A DNA stretch of 26,137 nucleotides from JBBTVO01 sp038063195. GTDB taxonomy: Bacteria; Patescibacteriota; Microgenomatia; Levybacterales; UBA12049. This document shows positions 13,100 through 20,502 of the stretch, piece after piece. A program made the translations under genes and the position numbers. A model generated the notes under the pieces. It did no database searches, was not told the DNA's origin, and was given only the letters and a program-made list of their open reading frames with translations. The stretch is taken from the NCBI GenBank assembly GCA_038063195.1, contig JBBTVO010000018.1, forward strand, positions 1-26,137. The letters run 5' to 3'. How positions within the stretch are numbered: position 1 is the stretch's first letter; each line of letters starts with the position of its first letter.

Positions 13100-16000
13100 A
13101 TGATTTATATAGCAGCGCTGGTGCTTCTTGAGATCCTCCTTTTTTTTACTAATTACAGGCCTGGAACTTTCCTAATTGGATGGGATAATATAATGCCTGA
13201 GTTTAATATCTGGCTAAATCTCCAGAGGTCTATATTCGGAGTCTGGCAGGATTATAGAGGGCTCGGAATTCTGGACGGAATGGCGCAGACCGCAAATCTT
13301 TTCCACACGATCTACATCTTCCTGCTTTCTCTGGTCTTACCTCAGGAATTACTAAGATACGCATTTATAATGCTTTCCCATCTTTTGGGAGGGGTAGGAT
13401 TTTTCTTTTTAGTCTCATATCTTTTTAGAGAGGAGGGCGCAAGAACAAATAAAAAAATCTTCTTTTTGGCAGGAGCAATGTTTTATATGTTCAATCTCGG
13501 AGTTATCCAAATGTTCTTTGCTCCGCTTGAAGTATTTGTAATTCATTTTGCCGCACTGCCCTGGCTTGCTCTTTTTATTACAAAAGCTCTGAAAAATCCG
13601 CGACCGCTCAATCTTTTGATTCTTTTTATCACTTCTCTTCTATTTAGTCCGCAGGGATTTGTACCCACAATATTTGTAGTATTTTGTATTCTTCTTGGAG
13701 CGCTTTCCTTCGTACATATGATAAAAACAAAAAATTTCAAGACAGGCATTATGGTAATTCTTACAGTACTTCTTGCAAATGCATTCTGGCTTCTTCCCTA
13801 TTCCTATAGCGCTATTAAAAATCAGACGGTAATAAGAAATACAAGAATCAATGAATTTTCTTCTGAGGAGATCTTTTATCGCAATAAGGCTCACGGGGAT
13901 TTAAAAAGCGTAGCAACACTTAAGGGCTTCATGCTTACTAGTATTGAGTATGATCAAGCTTTTAAAGGCGACGTGCTATTTATGCTTAAATGGTATCAGC
14001 ATTATAACTCACTTCCTTATCAGATCCTTTTTGGAGCAGTGCTTCTTACTGCATTTGCCGGACTGATAAGAACAGTCTTAAAAAAACAAAATTCCATGTA
14101 TCCGTATGCTTTATCAGTTCTTATTGCTTTTATTTTCCTCGCAAATAATACCATTGTTCTTGAGCAAATAAACAACGTTATAAGAGCAGTTGTACCAATT
14201 CTTGGAGAAGCACTAAGGTTTCCGTTTACAAAATTCATTATACTTTTTACTTTTTGCTTCTCTCTATTTTTCGTTCAGGGACTTCTGTTTTTTGATAAAT
14301 TAGTAAAGACAAAAATTGCAGGGATTTTTCTTGCCGCAACAGCTATTCTTGTAGTTTCTTATCTTGCATTTCCCGCATTTAAAGGGCAGTTCACTAGTCC
14401 TCTTCTCAGACTTGAGCTGCCAAATTATTATAAAGAGGCTTTCTCATACTTCTCTTCCAAAAATGACAACGGAAGGATTGCTGTTTTCCCAATGTATACA
14501 TTCTGGAACTGGCAATACAGAGATTGGGGCGGAAGAGGCTCTGGCTTTCTCTGGTATGGAATTCCCCAGCCTTTGACCGAACGGGCATTCGATCCATGGA
14601 GTAATTATAACGAGCAATTTTATAATGAGATGTCGAATGCAGTAAATACACAAAACAATAACTTATTTACTGATGCAGCTTCCAAATATAATATTAAATA
14701 CATCCTTGTCGATACTACTATCCTAAATTCACTTACACGCTACGCGATAAATTATGATAGTCTTGTTAAATTCCTGGAAGGAAACAATAGTATTATTTCC
14801 CAAAAGAAAACATTCGGTAAGCTAGTCGTGTATGAACTTAAAGGAAATACCTCTCCAGTTTTTACGATAGGAAAACCAATGAGCATTTCTCCTGCTTTTT
14901 CCTTTGAAAAAGAAGATATTATCTACAGCAATTTAGGAAATTATATTGTGGATGATAAATCGGCAGGCATATCATACCTAATGCCATCGCTTTTCTCAGG
15001 AAAACTTCAGAATGATAGAGAATTTGAAACAGAAGAAGATAAAGACACGATAACATTTATTTCCAAAAAGAAGTATCCTCCGCTTGGTAAAAATGCTGTG
15101 CTTGAGGTTCCATCTTTATATTCGGCTGAATTCCTTATCCCGATAGAGATAAAAGCTTCGCAGGGAAAAGTCAGCATTTCTCTCCTCCAGCCCACTGTTT
15201 ACATCAATAATAAAAAGATAGAGATTAAAGATAATCCTATTGAGATTGTGACTGGTTTTACGAACTTATCTCATATTACATTTGGGGACACAAGCTATGC
15301 GGTTCCTTTCAAAAACGGTGTCGTTAGATCTTATATCTTCAGTAACAATCTAAATACTATTAGGATTGGTGACGGAAAAAGCGGCGAGACATTTTTTATA
15401 GATACGAGAAATATTGCCAATTCTCCTTACTTAATACCTATAACTGAAGAGCGAATTGAGAAGGTCAAAATTGTAGTAAGTAAAGTGAAGGGGCCATTTG
15501 GGTTTGATAATATTCTTTCACAAAATTACGATCTGAAAAGAAATATAGGCGGATTTGAACTTTATCCCGGCAGGGAAGCCGCAAATCCAAAAAGAGAGAA
15601 AAACAAAGCCACACTTGAAGCTCAGGGCAATTCCTCGGCAGAGCTTTCGTTCTATAGAGACAATCTTTTTCATCAGGCATCTTATATTCTGCTTGCAGAT
15701 AGTAATTACAAATCGGGTCTGCCAGTAAATTTTTATATGGATAACACTTTTGAAAATAGACCGGAATTTGAAACCAAACTCAGTAAAGATAAAAAAACAA
15801 ATTCTTTCGTAATTCCTAAGACTGAAGATGTTTTTCAGGGCTATGGATTTCATTTCGTCGTAAAATCAGTCGGAACAGAAAAAGCAAGCTCATCAATAGA
15901 AAGAATATCCCTGTATCCTTTTCCAGAACAAACTTTGAGAAATATCAGGATTTTGGTAAATACTGATCCCCAGTCCCTTGTGAAAAACGCAGGCCAAACT

Positions 16001-16366
16001 CCAATAGAATTTACAAAGATCGTACCTTCTCTGTATGTTGCTAAAAATTTTGACACAAACTCTGTTTTGGTACTTTCTCAAGCATATGACAGCGGATGGA
16101 GAGCATATCAAATAAACGGAAAGCCTAATTTTATAAAACTTGCTCTGCCTTTTATCTTTGGGAAGCAAATAAAAAATCACGTGATGGTAAATAACTGGGA
16201 GAACGGGTGGACTCTGGACAAATCGTCAATCATAAATGGTCAATCATCAATAGTAATTGTCTATCTCCCCCAATATCTCCAGTATCTAGGCTTTATTCTG
16301 ACTCTCGGAACGCTCGGTTTTGTTGTCTTTAAAACTGTAAGAACAAACAACACAGAAAAAACTTGA
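13100..16366 (+). CDS. Large multi-pass GT-C-like membrane protein
   Basis: A 1088-aa protein. About the first 430 residues form roughly ten or more membrane helices; an Asp (FLIGWDN, near 29) lies in the first predicted external loop, as in GT-C glycosyltransferases that use polyprenyl-phosphate sugars. Residues about 430-1060 are a large predicted extracytoplasmic region rich in beta-strand, followed by a last helix (YLQYLGFILTLGTLGFVVF) and a basic tail. The layout resembles YfhO-like and AftD-type (arabinofuranosyltransferase) proteins, but this was not confirmed by alignment. It lies between two GT2 genes and probably works with them on an envelope glycan. A 7-nt-periodic stretch (16225-16259) is translated near the C-terminus. 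Confidence 0.72.
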   Translation: MIYIAALVLLEILLFFTNYRPGTFLIGWDNIMPEFNIWLNLQRSIFGVWQDYRGLGILDGMAQTANLFHTIYIFLLSLVLPQELLRYAFIMLSHLLGGVGFFFLVSYLFREEGARTNKKIFFLAGAMFYMFNLGVIQMFFAPLEVFVIHFAALPWLALFITKALKNPRPLNLLILFITSLLFSPQGFVPTIFVVFCILLGALSFVHMIKTKNFKTGIMVILTVLLANAFWLLPYSYSAIKNQTVIRNTRINEFSSEEIFYRNKAHGDLKSVATLKGFMLTSIEYDQAFKGDVLFMLKWYQHYNSLPYQILFGAVLLTAFAGLIRTVLKKQNSMYPYALSVLIAFIFLANNTIVLEQINNVIRAVVPILGEALRFPFTKFIILFTFCFSLFFVQGLLFFDKLVKTKIAGIFLAATAILVVSYLAFPAFKGQFTSPLLRLELPNYYKEAFSYFSSKNDNGRIAVFPMYTFWNWQYRDWGGRGSGFLWYGIPQPLTERAFDPWSNYNEQFYNEMSNAVNTQNNNLFTDAASKYNIKYILVDTTILNSLTRYAINYDSLVKFLEGNNSIISQKKTFGKLVVYELKGNTSPVFTIGKPMSISPAFSFEKEDIIYSNLGNYIVDDKSAGISYLMPSLFSGKLQNDREFETEEDKDTITFISKKKYPPLGKNAVLEVPSLYSAEFLIPIEIKASQGKVSISLLQPTVYINNKKIEIKDNPIEIVTGFTNLSHITFGDTSYAVPFKNGVVRSYIFSNNLNTIRIGDGKSGETFFIDTRNIANSPYLIPITEERIEKVKIVVSKVKGPFGFDNILSQNYDLKRNIGGFELYPGREAANPKREKNKATLEAQGNSSAELSFYRDNLFHQASYILLADSNYKSGLPVNFYMDNTFENRPEFETKLSKDKKTNSFVIPKTEDVFQGYGFHFVVKSVGTEKASSSIERISLYPFPEQTLRNIRILVNTDPQSLVKNAGQTPIEFTKIVPSLYVAKNFDTNSVLVLSQAYDSGWRAYQINGKPNFIKLALPFIFGKQIKNHVMVNNWENGWTLDKSSIINGQSSIVIVYLPQYLQYLGFILTLGTLGFVVFKTVRTNNTEKT
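16225..16259. repeat. 7-nt-periodic repeat inside the GT-C-like coding region
   Basis: Five heptamers run in register, including GTCAATC twice (16225-16231 and 16239-16245). The repeat is translated in frame as a Ser/Ile/Asn-rich stretch near the protein C-terminus, so the array was accommodated in coding sequence. Confidence 0.5.
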
Positions 16367-16391
16367 CAGAGGATGATTCCTTTGATAGACT
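16363..16391 (+). promoter_or_regulatory. Consensus promoter for the second GT2 gene
   Basis: TTGACA (16363-16368), a 17-nt spacer, then TAGACT (16386-16391). The -35 box overlaps the stop codon of the preceding gene. Transcription near 16398 would leave a leader of about 90 nt before the ATG at 16487. Confidence 0.65.
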
Positions 16392-16486
16392 CAAAACAAG
16401 TAATATTTCCCCGCAAAAGGCGGGACAAGCTGCCCCGGATGAAACATTAATTGCCCCAGAAGAAAAATAGTTTGACAAGCCCAAAT

Positions 16487-17260
16487 ATGAAAAACGACAA
16501 ACCATTAATTTCTGTACTTATTTCAGTTCACAATTCCGGACATCACCTCTCCGAAGCTCTTAAAAGTATTAAGACTCAAAGCTATAAGAATCTTGAGATC
16601 CTGGCAATTGATGATTTTTCAAGTGATAATTCTTATGAAATCCTGCGCAAATTTGCGAAAAAAGACAAGAGATTTAAGGTAAAAAGGAATGTAAAAAGAT
16701 ACGGAATAGGAATTACCTTAAATAGGCTTATAAATAGGGCTAAGGGGGATTTCATCGCGTTCATGGATGCCGATGATATAAGTATGCCTGATAGGCTTAA
16801 AAAGCAGTTATTATTTCTCAAGAGCAATCCGCAAGTAGCAGCAGTCGGAACTCAATGTTATTTCATTGGAAGGAATGACAAACGGCTTGGAAAAAGTAAA
16901 TTTCCGGTAGAAAATCAAAACATCTACCAATCCCCTCTTCATGGCATCTCCATGCAGTTTGAAACTCTTATGATAAATAAGACTATGTTGCCAAAAGATG
17001 TGCTTAAATTCCATACAAAAAAGAATCCTTTTATCTATAGCGATGTATTTCTTAAAGTTCTTCCATACGGGAGATTTGCCAACCTTTCCGGCTTCCTCCA
17101 CTATCATAGAAACCATCCCAATGAATACTTCAAAGACCTAAGACGAAATCCCGCATCATTTGTAAAACTTTGGATAAAATCGATGGCACTTTATAACTAC
17201 AATGCACCTCAGAAAACCTTCCGCTCCTTCTTTGCCCCAATAATTAAAACAGCAAGCTAG
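16487..17260 (+). CDS. Family 2 glycosyltransferase
   Basis: A 257-aa GT-A glycosyltransferase. The ATG at 16487 starts the protein directly at the conserved core (MKNDKPLISVLISVHNSGHH); an in-frame TTG 36 nt upstream is less likely. Donor-binding LAIDDFSSDNS and DXD-type FIAFMDADDISMPDRLKKQ are present. It is related to the GT2 at 12145 (same motif spacing) but has its own promoter. Catalytic residues appear intact. Its substrate is unknown; the context suggests a shared envelope-glycan pathway. Confidence 0.92.
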   Translation: MKNDKPLISVLISVHNSGHHLSEALKSIKTQSYKNLEILAIDDFSSDNSYEILRKFAKKDKRFKVKRNVKRYGIGITLNRLINRAKGDFIAFMDADDISMPDRLKKQLLFLKSNPQVAAVGTQCYFIGRNDKRLGKSKFPVENQNIYQSPLHGISMQFETLMINKTMLPKDVLKFHTKKNPFIYSDVFLKVLPYGRFANLSGFLHYHRNHPNEYFKDLRRNPASFVKLWIKSMALYNYNAPQKTFRSFFAPIIKTAS

Positions 17261-17267
17261 GAACTAA

Positions 17268-17300
17268 GCGTATAAATAATAGCGTATAGTGAATAGTTGA
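17268..17300. repeat. 7-nt-periodic repeat after the second GT2 gene
   Basis: Heptamers such as GCGTATA, AATAATA and GCGTATA (again) run in register just past the GT2 stop codon. It follows the same gene-boundary pattern as elsewhere, with a different unit. Confidence 0.5.
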
Positions 17301-17310
17301 TTTCAATCTG

Positions 17311-17515
17311 TAATCGCCGCTTCGGTATCGAGCGCACGAGAAGTTGAGTGAATTGTCAGGAGATCCCCTAACGGGGAGAGGCTCCGACAGATGAGCGAAA
17401 CTTTGAGAGCGTGAGAGGAGACGTGGCGAGAGTTTCTGCTTCTCTTTTCGGCAAAAGAGAAGGAAGAGTTCTCGGCAGAAAAGAAGAGATAAAGGCTTTG
17501 TCAAGAGTTAATTGC
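17311..17515 (+). ncRNA. Structured non-coding element, copy B (paired with 3262-3525)
   Basis: This aligns with copy A through the shared blocks listed there. TTGTC (17354-17358) pairs with GACAG (17385-17389) and encloses a TCCCC/GGGGA hairpin near 17363-17377. GAAACT (about 17397) pairs with AGTTTC (about 17431). The key hairpin is a perfect 10-bp stem at 17439-17448/17453-17462 with loop CGGC. A further TTCT/AGAA stem at 17469-17480 also has loop CGGC. Compared with copy A the 10-bp stem carries paired substitutions. Copy B is about 60 nt shorter and lacks the strong 3' stem. It lies 50 nt after a GT2 gene. Function and family are unknown. Confidence 0.6.
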
Positions 17516-17634
17516 CAAATCAACACGTTATCCACATTTTTCTTTATTGAAAAAATTAGACTGTCATAATAATCTAAAACCCCACCTTTTTACTATAAGC
17601 TAGATACTTTTATAACACTTTCTAAGCTATAGGA

Positions 17635-17664
17635 TTGACAGAACTTGATAAGCTGTGATAAAAT
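17635..17664 (+). promoter_or_regulatory. Promoter of the 47-aa ORF, apparently leaderless
   Basis: TTGACA (17635-17640), an 18-nt spacer, then TAAAAT (17659-17664). The ATG at 17674 is only 9 nt past the -10 box, so the transcript would begin at, or within a few bases of, the start codon. Confidence 0.65.
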
Positions 17665-17673
17665 ATTTTCGTA

Positions 17674-17817
17674 ATGAAGTTTTCAATTTTTAAAAGTGCG
17701 AAGGAGAATAAGAAATCTGTCGGGGATTACAAGCAAGAACTACTTCTCAAAGAAGGCAGAGAACAATTTAAATCACTTATAAAAAGAGGGCTTTCAGTGC
17801 CTGTTGCACTTTTATAA
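17674..17817 (+). CDS. Small hypothetical protein, 47 aa
   Basis: A short ORF directly behind a near-consensus promoter, with no space for a ribosome binding site. The product is basic and Lys-rich with an amphipathic central part (DYKQELLLKEGREQFKSLIK) and a hydrophobic end (GLSVPVALL). There is no signal peptide or membrane helix, and no family was recognised. The promoter position is the main support. It is followed by a cluster of hairpins (17831 onward), so it might be a small regulatory or leader peptide. Confidence 0.5.
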   Translation: MKFSIFKSAKENKKSVGDYKQELLLKEGREQFKSLIKRGLSVPVALL

Positions 17818-18159
17818 AATTGTAAATTTCTCCCGATGGTAGTTTCCATTCGGGATCCCGCATGAATGAAATTCATCGGGACAAAAAAAGAGCATCGCTT
17901 TCGTTACTCTCGATGATAATTTCAGTACGACAAGCAATGCTCTTGCAAGATAGGTAACTAGTTTCCTAGGCAGGAAATAAAACCAATCACCTGATTAAAT
18001 TTTTTATCAGATAAAGGAAGGCTTGTCAAGGAAAATTAGCGAAGCTAAAACCGATAGTTTTTATTGTTATCATTAGATTTTTTTAGCAAAAATTTTGGTC
18101 GTATTTACAGTTTTGAAGGAGGTAGGAGTCTTGGGCAGGGATTCCTACTTCCTTTAAGA
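17818..18159. other. Hairpin-rich non-coding interval
   Basis: No gene is seen. Stems include TCCCGATGG with CCATTCGGGA (17831-17855, one bulge), an 11-bp bulged stem (17856-17881), AAGAGCAT with ATGCTCTT (17888-17895/17937-17944), TTTCCT/AGGAAA (about 17962-17977), a CTGAT/ATCAG stem (about 17991-18010) and TTAGC/GCTAA near 18036-18048. It might be the 3' part of the 47-aa transcript or a separate RNA. Confidence 0.4.
18116..18154 (-). terminator. Strong hairpin at the 3' end of the PIN/TRAM gene
   Basis: A stem of about 15 bp with two G-U pairs (18116-18130/18140-18154) around a 9-nt loop, starting 5 nt after the minus-strand stop codon. No T-run follows on the minus strand, so it may protect the 3' end or work with Rho. 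Confidence 0.45.
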
Positions 18160-18945
18160 CTACTCCTTAAGTTTTCTGGAGAACAATATCCTTCCTGCAG
18201 TTGTTTGTATAACACGAGAGACTAAAACATCCAATTCCCTACCTACATCTTGTGCTCCGGCCTCAACCACAATCATCGTACCGTCATCCAAATACCCTAC
18301 TCCCTGAGTCGGTTCTTTTCCTTTGTGTAGAATTCTTATATGAAGCGCTTCGCCCGGGACAGCGCGGACTTTTAAGAAAGTTGCCAAAGTATTAATATTT
18401 ACTGCTGTGATATTTGAAATATTTGCTTTTTTCTCGAGATTGTAATCACACGTAATTATCTTACCCTTGTTAAGCTTGGCCATAAAAGTAAGCTTCTCAT
18501 CGACTTCTTTTATGTCTTTTATTTTGCCTTCCCTTTCTTCTTCAATAACTTTAAATTTAATCCCTCTTATTTTTTTCATTTTCTCGAGAAGCTCGAGACC
18601 TTTTCTGCCCCGTTCTCTTTTGACAGTATCTTGGGAGTCGGCAATGTGCTTGAGTTCTAACAAAATACTTTCGATAACTACAAAAGTGCCAGAGAAAAGT
18701 CCCATTTTTACAATGTCAAAAATTCTGCCGTCTATTATGGCCGAAGTGTCAAGAAATATTGCATTCTCTATTTTCTGAGCTTTCTTTACTCTTCTTTTTG
18801 ATCTTCGGAATTGCGGAAGTCTTCTTATGACTGTTTTTGCAACCTCATCTGCCAAAAATCCTACCATTTTCGGAGAAAACGCCTGACGTATTACCTGCTC
18901 TTCCTGAGATTCTGCTTTTTTCTTTTCCTGCAATTTTTTTGCCAT
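18160..18945 (-). CDS. PIN/TRAM-domain protein (YacL-like, without the membrane part)
   Basis: A 261-aa soluble protein with a PIN nuclease-fold domain (about 50-180) and a C-terminal TRAM RNA-binding domain (about 190-255). PIN acidic residues are present: Asp in IFLDTSAIIDGR, Glu in ESILLELKHIA, Asp in EVDEKL and Asp in ITCDYNL. YacL-type proteins usually start with about four membrane helices; here a charged N-terminus replaces them. PIN/TRAM genes commonly neighbour radA in bacteria, which fits the next gene. The likely role is RNA processing or binding, but the substrate is unknown. The start is an ATG directly after a small GC-rich hairpin, without a clear ribosome binding site. Confidence 0.88.
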   Translation of the reverse strand: MAKKLQEKKKAESQEEQVIRQAFSPKMVGFLADEVAKTVIRRLPQFRRSKRRVKKAQKIENAIFLDTSAIIDGRIFDIVKMGLFSGTFVVIESILLELKHIADSQDTVKRERGRKGLELLEKMKKIRGIKFKVIEEEREGKIKDIKEVDEKLTFMAKLNKGKIITCDYNLEKKANISNITAVNINTLATFLKVRAVPGEALHIRILHKGKEPTQGVGYLDDGTMIVVEAGAQDVGRELDVLVSRVIQTTAGRILFSRKLKE

Positions 18946-18956
18946 AATGCCGCTTT

Positions 18957-19105
18957 GCGGAAATCCGAAATTCTAAATTCGGAATTCCAAACAAATTATA
19001 ATTTATTAATTTCCAAAATTTAAAACTTGTTTCGTGTTTCGATATTCGTGTTTCGAATTTTAATCATTAATCTATAATAATTAATCCTTCATCATTTATC
19101 ATTAA
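18957..19105. repeat. Long 7-nt-periodic array between the PIN/TRAM and radA genes
   Basis: Successive heptamers (for example TCCGAAA, TTCTAAA, later GTTTCGT, GTTTCGA and TCATTAA) run nearly without a register break for about 150 nt, filling the interval between the PIN/TRAM start and the radA stop. The unit changes gradually along the array while the spacing of 7 persists, apart from one 2-nt shift near 19027. This is the longest such array in the window. Confidence 0.6.
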
Positions 19106-19107
19106 CC

Positions 19108-20445
19108 TTATTCCTTAATTTGTCCCGAGAATGATTTTATAACATCCTGGAGTGTCTTATACGTTTTTCCGCTTAAAACCTTCTTAAAGCCCAATTTTTG
19201 GGCCTGCCTGACCCTCTTCTCATAAAATGGCGCAGCTCGTAGTTCTCCCAGGAGTCCGACTTCTGAAATAGAAACTGTCTTTGAGAGCGGTAAGTTTTTG
19301 AAACTTGAGAAAATCGCAAGACATACTGCTAAGTCTGACGCTGGATCCGACATCTTAAATCCACCTGTAATATTTACAAAAATATCCATCGTGTCCAGCG
19401 GCAGCCTCGCCTGTTTTTGCAAGACTGCGATAAGAAGTTCAAGTCTTCTTCCGTCAATTCCGTTGGCAACTCTACGGGGCATTGGAAATTTGGAAAAGAC
19501 AGTGAGTGCCTGAATCTCGACCAGAAAAGGCCTTGTTCCTTCCATTGCGACAGTAAGAACTGAACCCGGAGTTTTCAAATTATCAGATGACATAAATAAA
19601 TGCTCCGCGTTATCAATCTGGGACAATCCATATTCTGCCATTGCAAAAATTCCTACCTCATCCACAGGCCCAAACCTATTCTTAAGACTCCTCAAAATTC
19701 TTGTTTGGGTAAATTTTTCTCCTTCAAAAAACAATAACGTATCTACCATGTGAGACAGAACCATCGGTCCTGCCACCATACCCTCCTTGGTCACATGTCC
19801 GACCAAAATGACCGGCATCCCGAGAGTTTTTGCAAGTTTTATGAAAGATAGCGCCCCGTATCTTACCTGACCTACGGATCCGGAAAGCCCGGAAAGATTT
19901 TCAGATTCCATTGTCTGAATCGAATCAACTATCACAATGTCAGGCTTTAAGTCTTCGATAACTCCTACTGCTCTATCTGTGTTATTTAAGGAAACTACGA
20001 ACATGTTGTTGTTCCTGCTGTCTTTTGAAATTCTGGAACTGCGCATTTTTATCTGCTCTTCCGATTCTTCTCCCGAGACATAAAGAACTTTTTTGGTTTT
20101 GGAAAGATTGAGTCCCATCTGAAGAAGAAGAGTTGATTTGCCAATCCCGGGATCCCCCGCAAGAAGAGTAGCGCTTCCTTTCACAATACCGCCTCCCAAA
20201 ACCGCATCCATTTCAGAAAAACCGGTAGATAATCTTTTATTATCTTCATAGACAATATCTGAAAGTTTTTTCGCAGTTAAATCTTTGCTGTCAAACTTAT
20301 TTAAAGGAGAATCATTCTTAAACGCTGTGTTTTGAACTTTAAATTCCCGAAGCGTATTCCATTCCCCGCATTCAGGGCATTTACCCATAAATTTTGGAGA
20401 TTCATATCCGCATTCCTGACAAACAAAGGCAATCTTTGATTTCAT
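19108..20445 (-). CDS. radA: DNA repair protein RadA
   Basis: A 445-aa RecA-like ATPase that helps branch migration and processing of recombination intermediates. An N-terminal Cys4 zinc finger (CQECG and CPECG) is followed by Walker A GDPGIGKST, the RadA-specific KNRFG motif (LKNRFGPVDEVG) and a C-terminal Lon-protease-like domain. The ATG at 20445 is chosen because an earlier in-frame TTG would lie in the repeat array upstream. The length is normal for the family. It lies between the S1-domain gene and the PIN/TRAM gene, all on the minus strand. Many bacteria have disA next to radA; none is present here. Identification is secure. Confidence 0.97.
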   Translation of the reverse strand: MKSKIAFVCQECGYESPKFMGKCPECGEWNTLREFKVQNTAFKNDSPLNKFDSKDLTAKKLSDIVYEDNKRLSTGFSEMDAVLGGGIVKGSATLLAGDPGIGKSTLLLQMGLNLSKTKKVLYVSGEESEEQIKMRSSRISKDSRNNNMFVVSLNNTDRAVGVIEDLKPDIVIVDSIQTMESENLSGLSGSVGQVRYGALSFIKLAKTLGMPVILVGHVTKEGMVAGPMVLSHMVDTLLFFEGEKFTQTRILRSLKNRFGPVDEVGIFAMAEYGLSQIDNAEHLFMSSDNLKTPGSVLTVAMEGTRPFLVEIQALTVFSKFPMPRRVANGIDGRRLELLIAVLQKQARLPLDTMDIFVNITGGFKMSDPASDLAVCLAIFSSFKNLPLSKTVSISEVGLLGELRAAPFYEKRVRQAQKLGFKKVLSGKTYKTLQDVIKSFSGQIKE

Positions 20446-20449
20446 AAAG

Positions 20450-20502
20450 ATTAGCAACTAGCGACTGGCAACTAGTGACTAGTAACTAATGGCTAGTTGC
20501 TA
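20450..20502. repeat. 7-nt-periodic CTAG-rich array between radA and the S1-domain gene
   Basis: About seven heptamers (for example AACTAGC, GACTGGC, AACTAGT) fill the whole interval and include the stop codon of the S1-domain gene. The unit matches the arrays at 3074, 4572 and 6833. Confidence 0.7.

Larger units (their letters stand above)
17261..17634. other. Non-coding interval after the second GT2 gene
   Basis: No gene is recognised. It starts with a 7-nt-periodic AT-rich stretch (about 17268-17300), continues with structured element copy B (17311-17515), and ends with an AT-rich region leading to the promoter at 17635. Confidence 0.55.
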
